A DNA stretch of 64,000 bases from NCBI RefSeq assembly GCF_900163695.1, contig NZ_FUIC01000024.1, forward strand, positions 62,001-126,000, given 5' to 3'. The translations under genes and the position numbers were made by a program. This DNA is from Gulosibacter sp. 10. Its GTDB lineage: Bacteria > Actinomycetota > Actinomycetes > Actinomycetales > Microbacteriaceae. Below are positions 8,284 to 17,691 of the stretch, piece by piece. Below the pieces are notes generated by a model, which saw only the letters and a list, made by a program, of their open reading frames with translations, made no database searches and was not told where the DNA came from. Each line of letters starts with the position of its first letter. The first letter of the stretch is position 1.

Positions 8284-9690
8284 GGTTCTTCGCAGTTGAG
8301 GGTGTAGCCGAGGGTCGGCGGCTGGTTCGCGGATAGGCGTCGAGGTCTCCCAGGATGGAAGTTTCTATACTGCCCATCCGCCGGAAGACCTCGACGTGCA
8401 CCACGCTACCTTCGCTGCGCCTGACTTGACCACGTTCTGCCGTCTCGACGAGCTCGGCCTCGAAGTGATCGGGCAGCTGCTCGAGCCGGATCGGGTGGTG
8501 CTGGAGTGCCGCGTCGTTGACGACGACGCGTGGTGCCGGAAGTGTAGCGCCGAGGGTGTGCCCCGGGACACGGCGACGCCTCCGCTCGCGCATGAGCCGT
8601 TCGGGCATCGGCCGACGACAACTGTTGGTGCGAGTGCGCCGGTACTGGTGCGCGCATTGTCGACGCATCTGGCGGCAGGACACGTCGAAGGTGGCGGCGC
8701 CGCGGTCGAAGATCTCCCGCGGCGGGATCGGGTGGGTGCCGAAAGCGGTCATGGTCGACCACCTCACCGTCTCTCGCGCCGAAGCGGGCCTCGGAGTGTC
8801 GTGGCATACCGCGAACGCCGCGATTCTCGCCGAGGGCAGGAGGCGACTGATCGACGCTCCGGCGAGGTTCGACGTTGTCACCACGATCGAGGGCGATGAG
8901 CATGTCTGGCGTCACACCCGGTTCGGGGACAAGAACGTGACCGTGATCATCGACCTCACGCTTGCGAGGAACGAGACGGGCCCGGCCAGGCTGCCGGACA
9001 TGGTCGAGAGAAGGCCGAAGGCGGTGTTCAAGCAGTGGCTCGCCGCCCGCCCGAATGACTGGGCGAGTCGGATCGAGGTCGTCGCGATGGACGGGTTCAC
9101 CGGGTTCAAGACCGTTGCCGCTGAAGAACTCCCCGACGCGGTCCCAGTGATGGACCCGTTCCATGTCTTCCGCCTCGCCGGCGACGCGCTCGATGCCTGC
9201 CGGCACCGCGTCCAACAGGACCTGCTCGGCCGCCGGGGGCCCCGCTCTACAAGACCCGCCGCACCCTCCACATCGGCGCGAGCCTGCTCACCGAGAAGCA
9301 GAAGATCCGGCTGGACACGGTGTTCGCCGCCGAGGAGCATGTCGAGGTCGAAGCGATCTGGGGCACCTACCAGCGCATCGTCGCCGCCTACCGGGAACCC
9401 GACAAGACCAAGGCCAAGCAGATGAAGCACGCCGTGTTCCACTCCCTCACCACAGGGTTCCCCGCCGCGCTGGTCGAGATCCGCAGACTCGGTCGCGCCC
9501 TGAAGCAACGTGCCGCGGACATCCTCGCGTTCTTTGACCGCCCCGGCACGTCGAACGGACCGACCGAGGTGATCAACGGCCGCCTCGAGCACCTTCGAGA
9601 CTCCACGCTCGGGTCACGAACTACATCGCCCGCAGCCTGCTCGAGGCTAGTGGCTTCAGGCCCCACCCACACACTTGATTCCGAAGAGCC
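8284..9690 (+). mobile_element. ISL3-family insertion sequence, decayed
   Basis: Terminal inverted repeats are recognisable: GGTTCTTCGCAGTTGAGGGTGT at the left end (8284-8305) and the complement of GGCTCTTCGGAATCAAGTGTGT at the right end (9669-9690), matching at 16 of 22 positions. The transposase inside is an ISL3 type broken by three frameshifts. ISL3 elements make 8-bp target duplications, but the flanks here (ACGTTTAC and CGTAATCC) do not match. Sequence on one side has therefore been lost or replaced. The right end lies inside a CRISPR repeat. Confidence 0.8.
8396..9678 (+). pseudogene. ISL3 family transposase, frameshifted
   Basis: Parts of one ISL3 transposase are spread over three frames. 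The N-terminal part has the zinc-ribbon start (DAWCRKC) and AHEPFGHRPTTT. After a shift near 8620 come LLVRVRRYWCAHC, then WRHTRFGDKNVTVIIDLT and VVAMDGFTGFKT, which belong to the DDE core. Another shift lies near 9235, before LYKTRRTLHIGASLLTEKQK. GPTEVINGRLEHLRDS then follows, and a last shift near 9600 leads to NYIARSLLEASGFRP and a stop at 9676-9678. Three shifts make it inactive without repair; the element could only move if helped in trans. Confidence 0.85.
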
Positions 9691-12600
9691 CGTAATCCCA
9701 GCTAGACTTGTCCGGCCATACGGCCATCAAAAAAGCCGGTTGGGAATCCCGTTCCGTAATCCCAGCTAGACTTGGTGCCACCGGCACCGCGACCGAGCAC
9801 TCGTTGGGAATCCCGTTCCGTAATCCCAGCTAGACTTGCGATGTCTGGCTCCACGCTGCACAGCCTGTTGGGAATCCCGTTCCGTAATCCCAGCTCGACT
9901 TGTCCTCGACCCGGATGACGCCCTCGATATGTTGGGAATCCCGTTCCGTAATCCCAGCTAGACTTGGCGGGGGCTTCGGTCGCGGCGAGGAGCCGTTGGG
10001 AATCCCGTTCCGTAATCCCAGCTAGACTTGGGTTCGGCGCGGTGCGCCGGGGTGCTTCGTTGGGAATCCCGTTCCGTAATCCCAGCTAGACTTGGAGCAG
10101 GCCGAGACCTGGCTCGAGGAGCGTTGGGAATCCCGTTCCGTAATCCCAGCTAGACTTGTCGCACCGGCGAGGGTGTTCCTCGGGTCGTTGGGAATCCCGT
10201 TCCGTAATCCCAGCTAGACTTGTACGACACGAGGCGCCGCAGGGGCAGAGGTTGGGAATCCCGTTCCGTAATCCCAGCTAGACTTGCGATCCGGTCCGAA
10301 CCCCGGGCGATGGTGTTGGGAATCCCGTTCCGTAATCCCAGCTAGACTTGACGCCTGCGGCAACACGCACTGCCACTGGTTGGGAATCCCGTTCCGTAAT
10401 CCCAGCTAGACTTGCTCACTCCTCGAAAGGACCGACGACTAAGTTGGGAATCCCGTTCCGTAATCCCAGCTAGACTTGCCGCCGCGTTCCCCGAGGACAT
10501 GCCCACGTTGGGAATCCCGTTCCGTAATCCCAGCTAGACTTGTCCAGGAGATTTTCCCGCCCCGACCCGGGTTGGGAATCCCGTTCCGTAATCCCAGCTA
10601 GACTTGCGCCTCCTCCTGCACAGCCCGATCCTCGGTTGGGAATCCCGTTCCGTAATCCCAGCTAGACTTGAGCCCCACGACGCACGGCGCCGAACCGAGT
10701 TGGGAATCCCGTTCCGTAATCCCAGCTAGACTTGGCCTCCTCCTGCACAGCCCGATCCTCGTGTTGGGAATCCCGTTCCGTAATCCCAGCTAGACTTGCG
10801 GACGCGTACCCGTACAGCGACACCCAGTTGGGAATCCCGTTCCGTAATCCCAGCTAGACTTGTGGGCGCGTGACGCTCAGCGGGCTACCAGTTGGGAATC
10901 CCGTTCCGTAATCCCAGCTAGACTTGCCGCTGAACGTCAGGGTCGGCTGCGAGTGTTGGGAATCCCGTTCCGTAATCCCAGCTAGACTTGCTATTTCTGC
11001 GCGGAACACGACATGCAAGTTGGGAATCCCGTTCCGTAATCCCAGCTAGACTTGGCCTCGCGCAGCAGATCCGCGTGCAAGCGTTGGGAATCCCGTTCCG
11101 TAATCCCAGCTAGACTTGTCGCCGGCATGGTCGCCGCGTCCCCGGAGTTGGGAATCCCGTTCCGTAATCCCAGCTAGACTTGACGGGGCCGGACTCTGCT
11201 GATACATCGAGTTGGGAATCCCGTTCCGTAATCCCAGCTAGACTTGTCGAGGCTGTTGCCTTCGGCATCCACTTGTTGGGAATCCCGTTCCGTAATCCCA
11301 GCTAGACTTGATTGAACTGGGCGGCCACCATTTCAGAGTTGGGAATCCCGTTCCGTAATCCCAGCTAGACTTGCGGCCGTCGACGTCCGTCGTCAGCCAC
11401 AGTTGGGAATCCCGTTCCGTAATCCTAGCTAGACTTGGACACCGGGTCGAAGCCCGGCAGGCCGAGTTGGGAATCCCGTTCCGTAATCCCAGCTAGACTT
11501 GTAATCGAACGCGTCCACGGGGAGGCCGCGTTGGGAATCCCGTTCCGTAATCCCAGCTAGACTTGGCGAGCGCCGCGGCTTCCTCAGCGCCCAGTTGGGA
11601 ATCCCGTTCCGTAATCCCAGCTAGACTTGTCGCGGCCCGCTAGGACATTGACGGCCAGTTGGGAATCCCGTTCCGTAATCCCAGCTAGACTTGCCGACGA
11701 TGCGCGAGCAGTCCGTCGTCTGTTGGGAATCCCGTTCCGTAATCCCAGCTAGACTTGTGGGTGCTCGTTTGGGTGACTGTCCCCCGTTGGGAATCCCGTT
11801 CCGTAATCCCAGCTAGACTTGTTCGCCGACGCGGTGGCGGCGTCACAGGGTTGGGAATCCCGTTCCGTAATCCCAGCTAGACTTGCTTGGCGGATCGCGA
11901 AGGACTGGCTCGAGTTGGGAATCCCGTTCCGTAATCCCAGCTAGACTTGGCCAGCGCCCAGACCCCGCCCGAGAGCAGTTGGGAATCCCGTTCCGTAATC
12001 CCAGCTAGACTTGGCAGCGTGGAAGCGTCCGCCGTTGGCGAGTTGGGAATCCCGTTCCGTAATCCCAGCTAGACTTGAGAAGCGGCTCGAGGTCGTGAAC
12101 GACCTGTTGGGAATCCCGTTCCGTAATCCCAGCTAGACTTGAGTTCCAGGTCGTCGAAACCAACCTGCAGTTGGGAATCCCGTTCCGTAATCCCAGCTAG
12201 ACTTGTGATCGCTTCGCCGTACTCGTCCGCGGCGTTGGGAATCCCGTTCCGTAATCCCAGCTAGACTTGACTCATGCCGCTTCTCCTATCTCCTCAAGTT
12301 GGGAATCCCGTTCCGTAATCCCAGCTAGACTTGATCGCGGGCGGGCAGCTCATCGTGCTGGGTTGGGAATCCCGTTCCGTAATCCCAGCTAGACTTGGGT
12401 CCGCGCGGATGAGCAGGTCCGTCGAGTTGGGAATCCCGTTCCGTAATCCCAGCTAGACTTGGAGGAAGACAACCTCCAGTCGATCATCGGTTGGGAATCC
12501 CGTTCCGTAATCCCAGCTAGACTTGGAGCTTCTCCGCCCACGTCGCCCACTCCGTTGGGAATCCCGTTCCGTAATCCCAGCTAGACTTGGGCACCCTCAA

Positions 12601-12845
12601 CGCCTACGTGCCCGGCGGTTGGGAATCCCGTTCCGTAATCCCAGCTAGACTTGGCATGTGCGGCGTCACCTGCAGCTCTGGGTTGGGAATCCCGTTCCGT
12701 AATCCCAGCTAGACTTGTCGCGTACGTCGACGAAGTCACCGTCCTGTTGGGAATCCCGTTCCGTAATCCCAGCTAGACTTGTTCACGCCACCGATCAGCG
12801 CGCCCCGCAGTTGGGAATCCCGTTCCGTAATCCCAGCTAGACTTG
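9691..12845 (+). CRISPR. CRISPR array, 49 full repeats plus one truncated, 49 spacers
   Basis: The repeat is 36 bp, beginning GTTGGGAATCCCGTTC and ending CCCAGCTAGACTTG. Full repeats start at 9739 and recur every 64 bp to 12810. Spacers are 28 bp, except one of 27 bp at 11311-11337. The first repeat (9691-9710) keeps only its last 20 bases because the ISL3 end replaces the rest. Two repeats carry single changes: CAGCTCGACTTG in the repeat at 9867, and CCTAGC in the repeat at 11402. Pairing of the repeat's 5' half with the tracrRNA on the opposite strand shows that crRNA is read from the plus strand, so the array converges with the cas genes. Spacers 10607-10634 and 10735-10762 overlap by 27 bases. 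Confidence 0.99.
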
Positions 12846-12848
12846 ATC

Positions 12849-12888
12849 AGGCCCCGAGATCCGCACTGTGGTGCGGATCTCGGGGCCT
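12849..12888. terminator. Hairpin between the array and cas2
   Basis: A perfect 18-bp stem (AGGCCCCGAGATCCGCAC and its complement) with loop TGTG starts three bases after the last repeat. It sits between two convergent transcription units, the plus-strand array and the minus-strand cas operon, so a bidirectional terminator is the natural reading. There is no T-run on either side. Confidence 0.7.
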
Positions 12889-12908
12889 TGAACGTCCCAA
12901 AAACCTGG

Positions 12909-13226
12909 TCAGAACAGCAGCAACGTGTCCGGTGGGGCCTCCGGTTCGATGTACTTCGTCCCGAACAAGTGCCATCCACCAGCCCACTGGCGGTCCGTGA
13001 GCTGCAGGATGCGTACGTATCCCTCAGCGGGCACTGTCGCTTTCAAGAAGTTGATGACAGGAAGCGCTGCAGTTCCGTTGATGAGGTAGCGACAGTAGAC
13101 CGAGAGTTGAGCTCGGGAAAATCCTTGATCGAGCAGCAGATTGCGGTATGCAGTGGACGTGCGTCGCTGCTCCTTGGTGAGGGTTGGCAGATCGAACATC
13201 ACAAGAAGCCACACTGGATCAGCCAT
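12909..13226 (-). CDS. cas2: CRISPR-associated endonuclease Cas2
   Basis: 105 residues. The ferredoxin-fold start VWLLVMFDLPT carries the metal-binding Asp. RRTSTAYRNLLLDQGFSRAQLSVYCRYL and YVRILQLTDRQW are typical of type II Cas2. It dimerises and bridges two Cas1 dimers in the spacer-integration complex. The ATG starts one base after the cas1 stop, so the two are translationally coupled. It is the last cas gene before the array. Confidence 0.95.
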   Translation of the reverse strand: MADPVWLLVMFDLPTLTKEQRRTSTAYRNLLLDQGFSRAQLSVYCRYLINGTAALPVINFLKATVPAEGYVRILQLTDRQWAGGWHLFGTKYIEPEAPPDTLLLF

Positions 13227-13227
13227 T

Positions 13228-14130
13228 TCACTCTAAGCGGGGTGAATCCTGAGGCGGTACCCAGACTGCAGGTTCAAGCCGATCCCGATCATTTTCAATA
13301 TAGTACGCGAGTTGCGCTGCAAGCTCATAGATCGAAGTGGCCACGGTAGAACCGCCGAGTCCATTCATCGGCATCGAAAGTACGCTCACGAGCTGCTTCT
13401 TCACTGTTGGTATTTCGAGAGAAGCGTCGGTATCAAGATTTTGCACGATGAAGTCAACTGCGGGACGAAATGGTTCGATCAGGTCGTCTGCGAGCGCAAA
13501 TGAGTTGGATCGGTTACGATGCCAGATGCCATAGGTAGGCCACAGGCCAGAAGCAGAAATTGCCTGGATCACGAACCCACGCATGATCGTGTAGCCATAA
13601 TTGAGCATAGCGTTCAGACGATCTGCGGAGCCCGGGACGCGTTGAAACTGACTGTCTTCCCCGAAATAAACCTGCCAGTAAGCTCGTGCCGCTTGACCTT
13701 CACGGTTATCTGGGTCGCCGGAACGGACGGATTTGCGAATCACTCGTAGCCGTTGTGCTGCGGGAAGACTTGCAGCCGTCAGGTTGTTCTCCTGGCCTTC
13801 GATCTTAGAACGGACAATCTGCTGCCAAGCGTTCTTCCTTCGAGGCTGAGAGAGTTCAGCTTGATATCGGTGTCGAGCGGCTACTCGAGAATTGTCGATC
13901 CAAGGGTAGGCAACCAGGTCGGGAACTCCACGCCAGTCGCAATTGAGCAGTATGATGTCATACTTCGCGAGCATCGTCATCGCACCGCCAGATATGGTTG
14001 CTTTGTTTCCCAGGAGTATCACAGCGACATCGGTAAGAGGAACGTTGTTGCCGTTAATCTCGAGACCGCCTCGTGTTGAACGGATGGTTCCGGTCAATGC
14101 CGTGGCATCAACCACCTGGCGGGCTCGCAC
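13228..14130 (-). CDS. cas1: CRISPR-associated endonuclease Cas1, type II
   Basis: 300 residues from a GTG at 14130, chosen because it lies one base after the cas9 stop. GGAG is placed six bases upstream, and the length matches the family. The frame stays open upstream, but that part is only cas9 in another frame. Core motifs are VPLTDVAVILLGN, LLNCDWRGVPD, the catalytic Glu in REGQAARAYW (about 141), His in WHRNRSNSF (about 203) and Asp in LADDLIEPFRP (about 218). These form the integrase active site. No csn2 or cas4 is present, which fits type II-C. Confidence 0.96.
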   Translation of the reverse strand: MRARQVVDATALTGTIRSTRGGLEINGNNVPLTDVAVILLGNKATISGGAMTMLAKYDIILLNCDWRGVPDLVAYPWIDNSRVAARHRYQAELSQPRRKNAWQQIVRSKIEGQENNLTAASLPAAQRLRVIRKSVRSGDPDNREGQAARAYWQVYFGEDSQFQRVPGSADRLNAMLNYGYTIMRGFVIQAISASGLWPTYGIWHRNRSNSFALADDLIEPFRPAVDFIVQNLDTDASLEIPTVKKQLVSVLSMPMNGLGGSTVATSIYELAAQLAYYIENDRDRLEPAVWVPPQDSPRLE

Positions 14131-14131
14131 C

Positions 14132-17100
14132 TCATTCTCCGTATACCGCTTTGATGGGAGACCAGGATGTAGGCAACCCAGAAGAAATGTTTTGACGAGG
14201 TTCACCGGTTGCTGTTCGGCGGATGACCTGCGTTGAAGGTGTGGACCAGAGTTGAGAAGCCGTAATTCGAAGTGAAGCTTTAAGCACCTTCTTTGTAAGG
14301 GTGGAGACATCGACAAGTCGGTCCGAAGTGTCCTCTGCCTTCTTTCGGATCCCCTCCTCGGAAAGCAACACGGGCTTGATATTTGCAACACCCAACTGTT
14401 CCCAGCCGCTCAGGCGCCAATGCCGTTCTGGCCACTCATCCATGAATCGTCCGGTCTCGTTCGCCCCTCTCCATTCGTAAGGGTCGATCAGAAGTTCATC
14501 CCCGATAACGAATGTGCCGACGTGCTCCGCTGCGTTTTGGTGAATCGCGTCACGCAGTCTCGCATTGGCGGTTCGCCTGACTGCCTGAGAGGTCCCCGAC
14601 AGCGGACTGGTGAGCAAATCTCCTTCTATGCCGTCCTCGAGTTCGTAGAGATCCGCTGCCCATACGCGGACGACGCCTGCCTTTACCTCGCCTTTCGGGG
14701 TGAGCCATCGGTAAAGACGGACATGGTGCATCGATTGGCCAAGCGGTGCCGACGATTTATTCGGAAGAGGCATACGCGCCTTGGCATCGGGGTAGAGGTA
14801 CACTTCGCCCTTGCCATCGAGCCGCATACCGCTGGGCAACGTCAGCGTCCGGGACTCGTCTTCATGAAGTGGAGCGCTTGGAATTAGATCTTTCGATAGG
14901 GCCTCATAGACCCTTCCATCGACGATCCGTGCTCGTTCCCCACTGGTCCATGCCTCGCCGACGGCTTTCGTTCTATGAGGAGACCGCCCGGCCTCGTGCA
15001 GCGCAGCGTGTTTGGCAGAGAAACGTACGGGATACGTGACAACCACATCATCGTGTTTGAGTACCTCGTCGACCAGCCTCGCCAGTTCCTGCATGTCTTC
15101 TTTCCATTTGCAGAACTTTCGGACTGCCTCTGGCGTTGATCCCTCGTACGTCGTCCAATTCCATCGGTCTTCGTTCGATTCGTAGGCGGCCCTTCGCATA
15201 TCATCACGTTCGGCGAGTGTTCTCGCGACTGATGGATTGATCATTGCAGCAACCGCGGCGTCAATGGCATGATGCCTGCGGTCGAAACGGCTCTTCGCGT
15301 GTACTCCCTCTCGTATGCGGATGACCCGATCGATTCCGGATGCCTTCCGGGCGGCCTGGATGATTCGCCCCGAGTACACAGGGACTTCGCCTGTCCCCAG
15401 AGAGAGCGTCCCTTGAATTCGCTCACGGATGTCGACCGCCGCGTAGGCAGTAGAGGCGAGGGACCGTTCGTCGATGGGATCGTCGAATTCGTCCTGTTTC
15501 AAGCGGCGTCTCATTTCACGCTTCAACCGCGAGAACGCCCGGCGGTCGAGCTGCCCTTGCTGAAGTTCGTCGATACGTTGCAACGCGGCCTCGAGTGACA
15601 CTCCTTCACGCTGTGACGTGGCAGCGAAGGCGACGAAGGTGCGCTTCCCCTTCGCGGCATTGCACGCGCGGCACACCGCGACGAGATTCGCCCGGGTCGA
15701 GTTTCCGCCTGTTTTCCGCGGAACGATATGATCCAATTCAATGTCGCCGAAACCCGGTGTGGAACCGCAGTAGAGACAACGCGATCCCTGCCGCTCGAAT
15801 GCTTGTACGCGTCGGATCATGTGATTGCTCGGTTCAGAGATACCGTAGGCATGTCGGATGTGCTCTGCGGCACGTTCACGGTCGCGCTGATTCCTGCGCT
15901 GCTCGGAAAGCGCATCTTCTCGTGCTTGGAATCCTTGGAAAGCGCTTCGAACATGCTCGATGACGACACGCTCCGGCTCCCCATGTTTCGAGACGATTCC
16001 CTGGAGGAACCGGCGCATCGGAGGCAGGATGCGTTGGAGGGTTGGGTGATCTGCCACCACATCGAGTGTGGAAGGCGTGGGTGCATTCTTCTGCTCGTCA
16101 AGATCGAAGAGGTAGTTTCGAACCTCTACGTAGGATTTGCCGGTTCGTTCTATCTCCGCGTTCATGAGGTCAAGCGCGTCTACGCAGTGAGCGTCGCGCC
16201 CGGAAGGGAAAGTGAGTCTCTGAACGGCTTCAGCCTGCTTGTCGTTGAGTGCCTCTAGGATCGGCTCGATCTGGGACTCGATTCGTGCGGGACGCTTGAG
16301 CTTGACCGGATCCGCGATCCATCGGATGAAGTCCCTGCGGTCTTGATCGTTCGCGGTATCCCACCATTGGCGGATCGGATGGCGCTTCGGAAGCGTGTTC
16401 ACCGTTGCGACTGAGCGCAAGGTGGGAGCGACCGAGCCGACCGACTGATCGCGATCTGCAGTGACGAGCGAACGGGGCGAGACCTGGAGGACTTCTTCTG
16501 AGATGTCCTTCCAGGTGGGGGCATCGTTCTTGGAGGTGACGGCGAAGAGGTGATCGACAACGCGCTTCTGCTCTTCTACGGTGAGACGGCGCTTGGCCCC
16601 GTTTTCGCGGATGCGCAGATTCGCCACGGTTTGACGGATCTGGAACTCCTGATGCTCCAAAGATGCGCGGGAGGCTCGCTTGCGGTTCTTGAAGCCGGGA
16701 AGCCAATCGTTACCGACTCGCTCCGCAGGAATGGACGGCTTCTCCTGTGAGAAGGCAATGCGCGCGAGCTGCTCGAAATGATCGTCGGGCACCTGTTGCA
16801 CGCGGCAGATCTGGCGCCACTCGCGTACGACATCAACACGACGTTGGCTGCCAAGCAGGTGGGCTTGTTCAGGTGGTACGGCGTCCGGCCCCGGACGCTG
16901 TGGCTGTCTAGGACGAAGTCGTTCATCTTGTCGCAGGCCGAATGCAGCGAGGTCCGCCTGGTAGTGGATCTCTTGGGGAGCCGTTGCAAAGTCGAAGCGT
17001 TCTGAAGCTACAAGGTCCTCCACCGCCTGCTTGAATTCTGGTGAAGGCTCTTCCTTCCAGAGATACGTGTCGAGACTGACCCAAGCGTTCGCCCAACCGC

Positions 17101-17497
17101 GATGGTTGGACATGTGTCGGATGGCAATCGAAAGCAGACTGCGTCGCGAGTCATCGTCCTTGATGTGCTCCCGAAGCAGTTCTTGGCGGGACCGCCATTC
17201 CTCATAGGTTTGCAGGGGCTCCGGGGCGACGACTGGGTAGCCGAGCTGGCGAAGCCTCTTTTCGAGCTCGATGCTGCGACGGCGGCGGTTCCGATACAGA
17301 CGTCGTACGCGGCGGGCTGAACCCCCAGACGCCTTTCGGCTGACTGAACCGCCGCTTCCCGACGCCATCCCATCACGTCCGTTATCGTGCAGCACGACCA
17401 TGAGACGGTTGACGGCTGCTGGAGACCCGTTCTCGTCAACTTCGATCGACGCCAGGCCGAGAGAGTTTTCTCCGACATCCGTACCCAACACGTGCAT
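14132..17497 (-). CDS. cas9: CRISPR-associated endonuclease Cas9, type II-C
   Basis: 1121 residues from the ATG at 17497, chosen for GGAGG eight bases upstream and the normal N-terminus MHVLGTDVGENSLG. Longer starts exist at 17512 and 17575. All nuclease residues are visible: RuvC-I Asp in GTDVGENS (about 7), RuvC-II Glu in VVIEHVR (about 512), HNH His in ELDHIVPR (about 587) with a CxxC pair and NLVAVCRACN, and RuvC-III in RHHAIDAAV (about 743). An Arg-rich bridge helix (RRVRRLYRNRRRRS) lies near residue 70. The length fits the compact II-C group. With crRNA and tracrRNA it cuts target DNA. The cas block looks A+T-richer than the flanking catabolic genes. Confidence 0.97.
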   Translation of the reverse strand: MHVLGTDVGENSLGLASIEVDENGSPAAVNRLMVVLHDNGRDGMASGSGGSVSRKASGGSARRVRRLYRNRRRRSIELEKRLRQLGYPVVAPEPLQTYEEWRSRQELLREHIKDDDSRRSLLSIAIRHMSNHRGWANAWVSLDTYLWKEEPSPEFKQAVEDLVASERFDFATAPQEIHYQADLAAFGLRQDERLRPRQPQRPGPDAVPPEQAHLLGSQRRVDVVREWRQICRVQQVPDDHFEQLARIAFSQEKPSIPAERVGNDWLPGFKNRKRASRASLEHQEFQIRQTVANLRIRENGAKRRLTVEEQKRVVDHLFAVTSKNDAPTWKDISEEVLQVSPRSLVTADRDQSVGSVAPTLRSVATVNTLPKRHPIRQWWDTANDQDRRDFIRWIADPVKLKRPARIESQIEPILEALNDKQAEAVQRLTFPSGRDAHCVDALDLMNAEIERTGKSYVEVRNYLFDLDEQKNAPTPSTLDVVADHPTLQRILPPMRRFLQGIVSKHGEPERVVIEHVRSAFQGFQAREDALSEQRRNQRDRERAAEHIRHAYGISEPSNHMIRRVQAFERQGSRCLYCGSTPGFGDIELDHIVPRKTGGNSTRANLVAVCRACNAAKGKRTFVAFAATSQREGVSLEAALQRIDELQQGQLDRRAFSRLKREMRRRLKQDEFDDPIDERSLASTAYAAVDIRERIQGTLSLGTGEVPVYSGRIIQAARKASGIDRVIRIREGVHAKSRFDRRHHAIDAAVAAMINPSVARTLAERDDMRRAAYESNEDRWNWTTYEGSTPEAVRKFCKWKEDMQELARLVDEVLKHDDVVVTYPVRFSAKHAALHEAGRSPHRTKAVGEAWTSGERARIVDGRVYEALSKDLIPSAPLHEDESRTLTLPSGMRLDGKGEVYLYPDAKARMPLPNKSSAPLGQSMHHVRLYRWLTPKGEVKAGVVRVWAADLYELEDGIEGDLLTSPLSGTSQAVRRTANARLRDAIHQNAAEHVGTFVIGDELLIDPYEWRGANETGRFMDEWPERHWRLSGWEQLGVANIKPVLLSEEGIRKKAEDTSDRLVDVSTLTKKVLKASLRITASQLWSTPSTQVIRRTATGEPRQNISSGLPTSWSPIKAVYGE

Positions 17498-17581
17498 TGC
17501 GCTCGCCTCCATTGCCGCTGGTGTTTGCCTGACGCTATCCAGTATTAGCCTGCGTCGGCGCACGCATCTCGTCAAGTCCGG

Positions 17582-17622
17582 AAAAGAAAAACCCTCCCCT
17601 GATCGGCGAAGCCGGGGGAGGG
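17582..17622 (-). terminator. Rho-independent terminator of the tracrRNA
   Basis: On the minus strand the 8-bp stem CCCTCCCC / GGGGAGGG (17622-17615 and 17599-17592) is followed by TTTTTCTTTT. It separates the tracrRNA from cas9, so cas9 needs read-through or its own promoter in the 85-bp gap. Confidence 0.85.
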
Positions 17623-17678
17623 CGAGAAATCAATGCTGCAACCTCATGGCCAACACCTTATTGAGAATCCCGTTCGCG
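17582..17678 (-). ncRNA. tracrRNA (predicted)
   Basis: Read on the minus strand, 17675-17660 is GAACGGGATTCTCAAT. It pairs with the first 16 bases of the CRISPR repeat with only two G-U wobbles. CAATAAGG follows, as in other II-C tracrRNAs. The RNA then ends in a hairpin (CCCTCCCC with GGGGAGGG, enclosing a CGGC-TTC-GCCG stem) and a T-rich run. An extended -10 like element TGCTATTCT (17691-17683) lies just upstream of the anti-repeat, so a start near 17678 is likely. The gene lies directly upstream of cas9, on the same strand. Prediction from pairing and structure; no transcript data. Confidence 0.85.
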
Positions 17679-17691
17679 CAAGAGAATAGCA

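Noticed and set aside
8276-9698. 8-bp target duplication expected for the ISL3 element
   Set aside because: The flanks ACGTTTAC and CGTAATCC differ, so no target duplication can be claimed.
12773-13000. Short frames crossing the last CRISPR repeats and hairpin
   Set aside because: They consist of repeat and spacer sequence and overlap the cas2 end; no coding evidence.
13228-14391. A longer, 387-residue version of Cas1
   Set aside because: The extra N-terminal part is the cas9 3' end read in another frame; the GTG at 14130 has a ribosome binding site and gives the family length.
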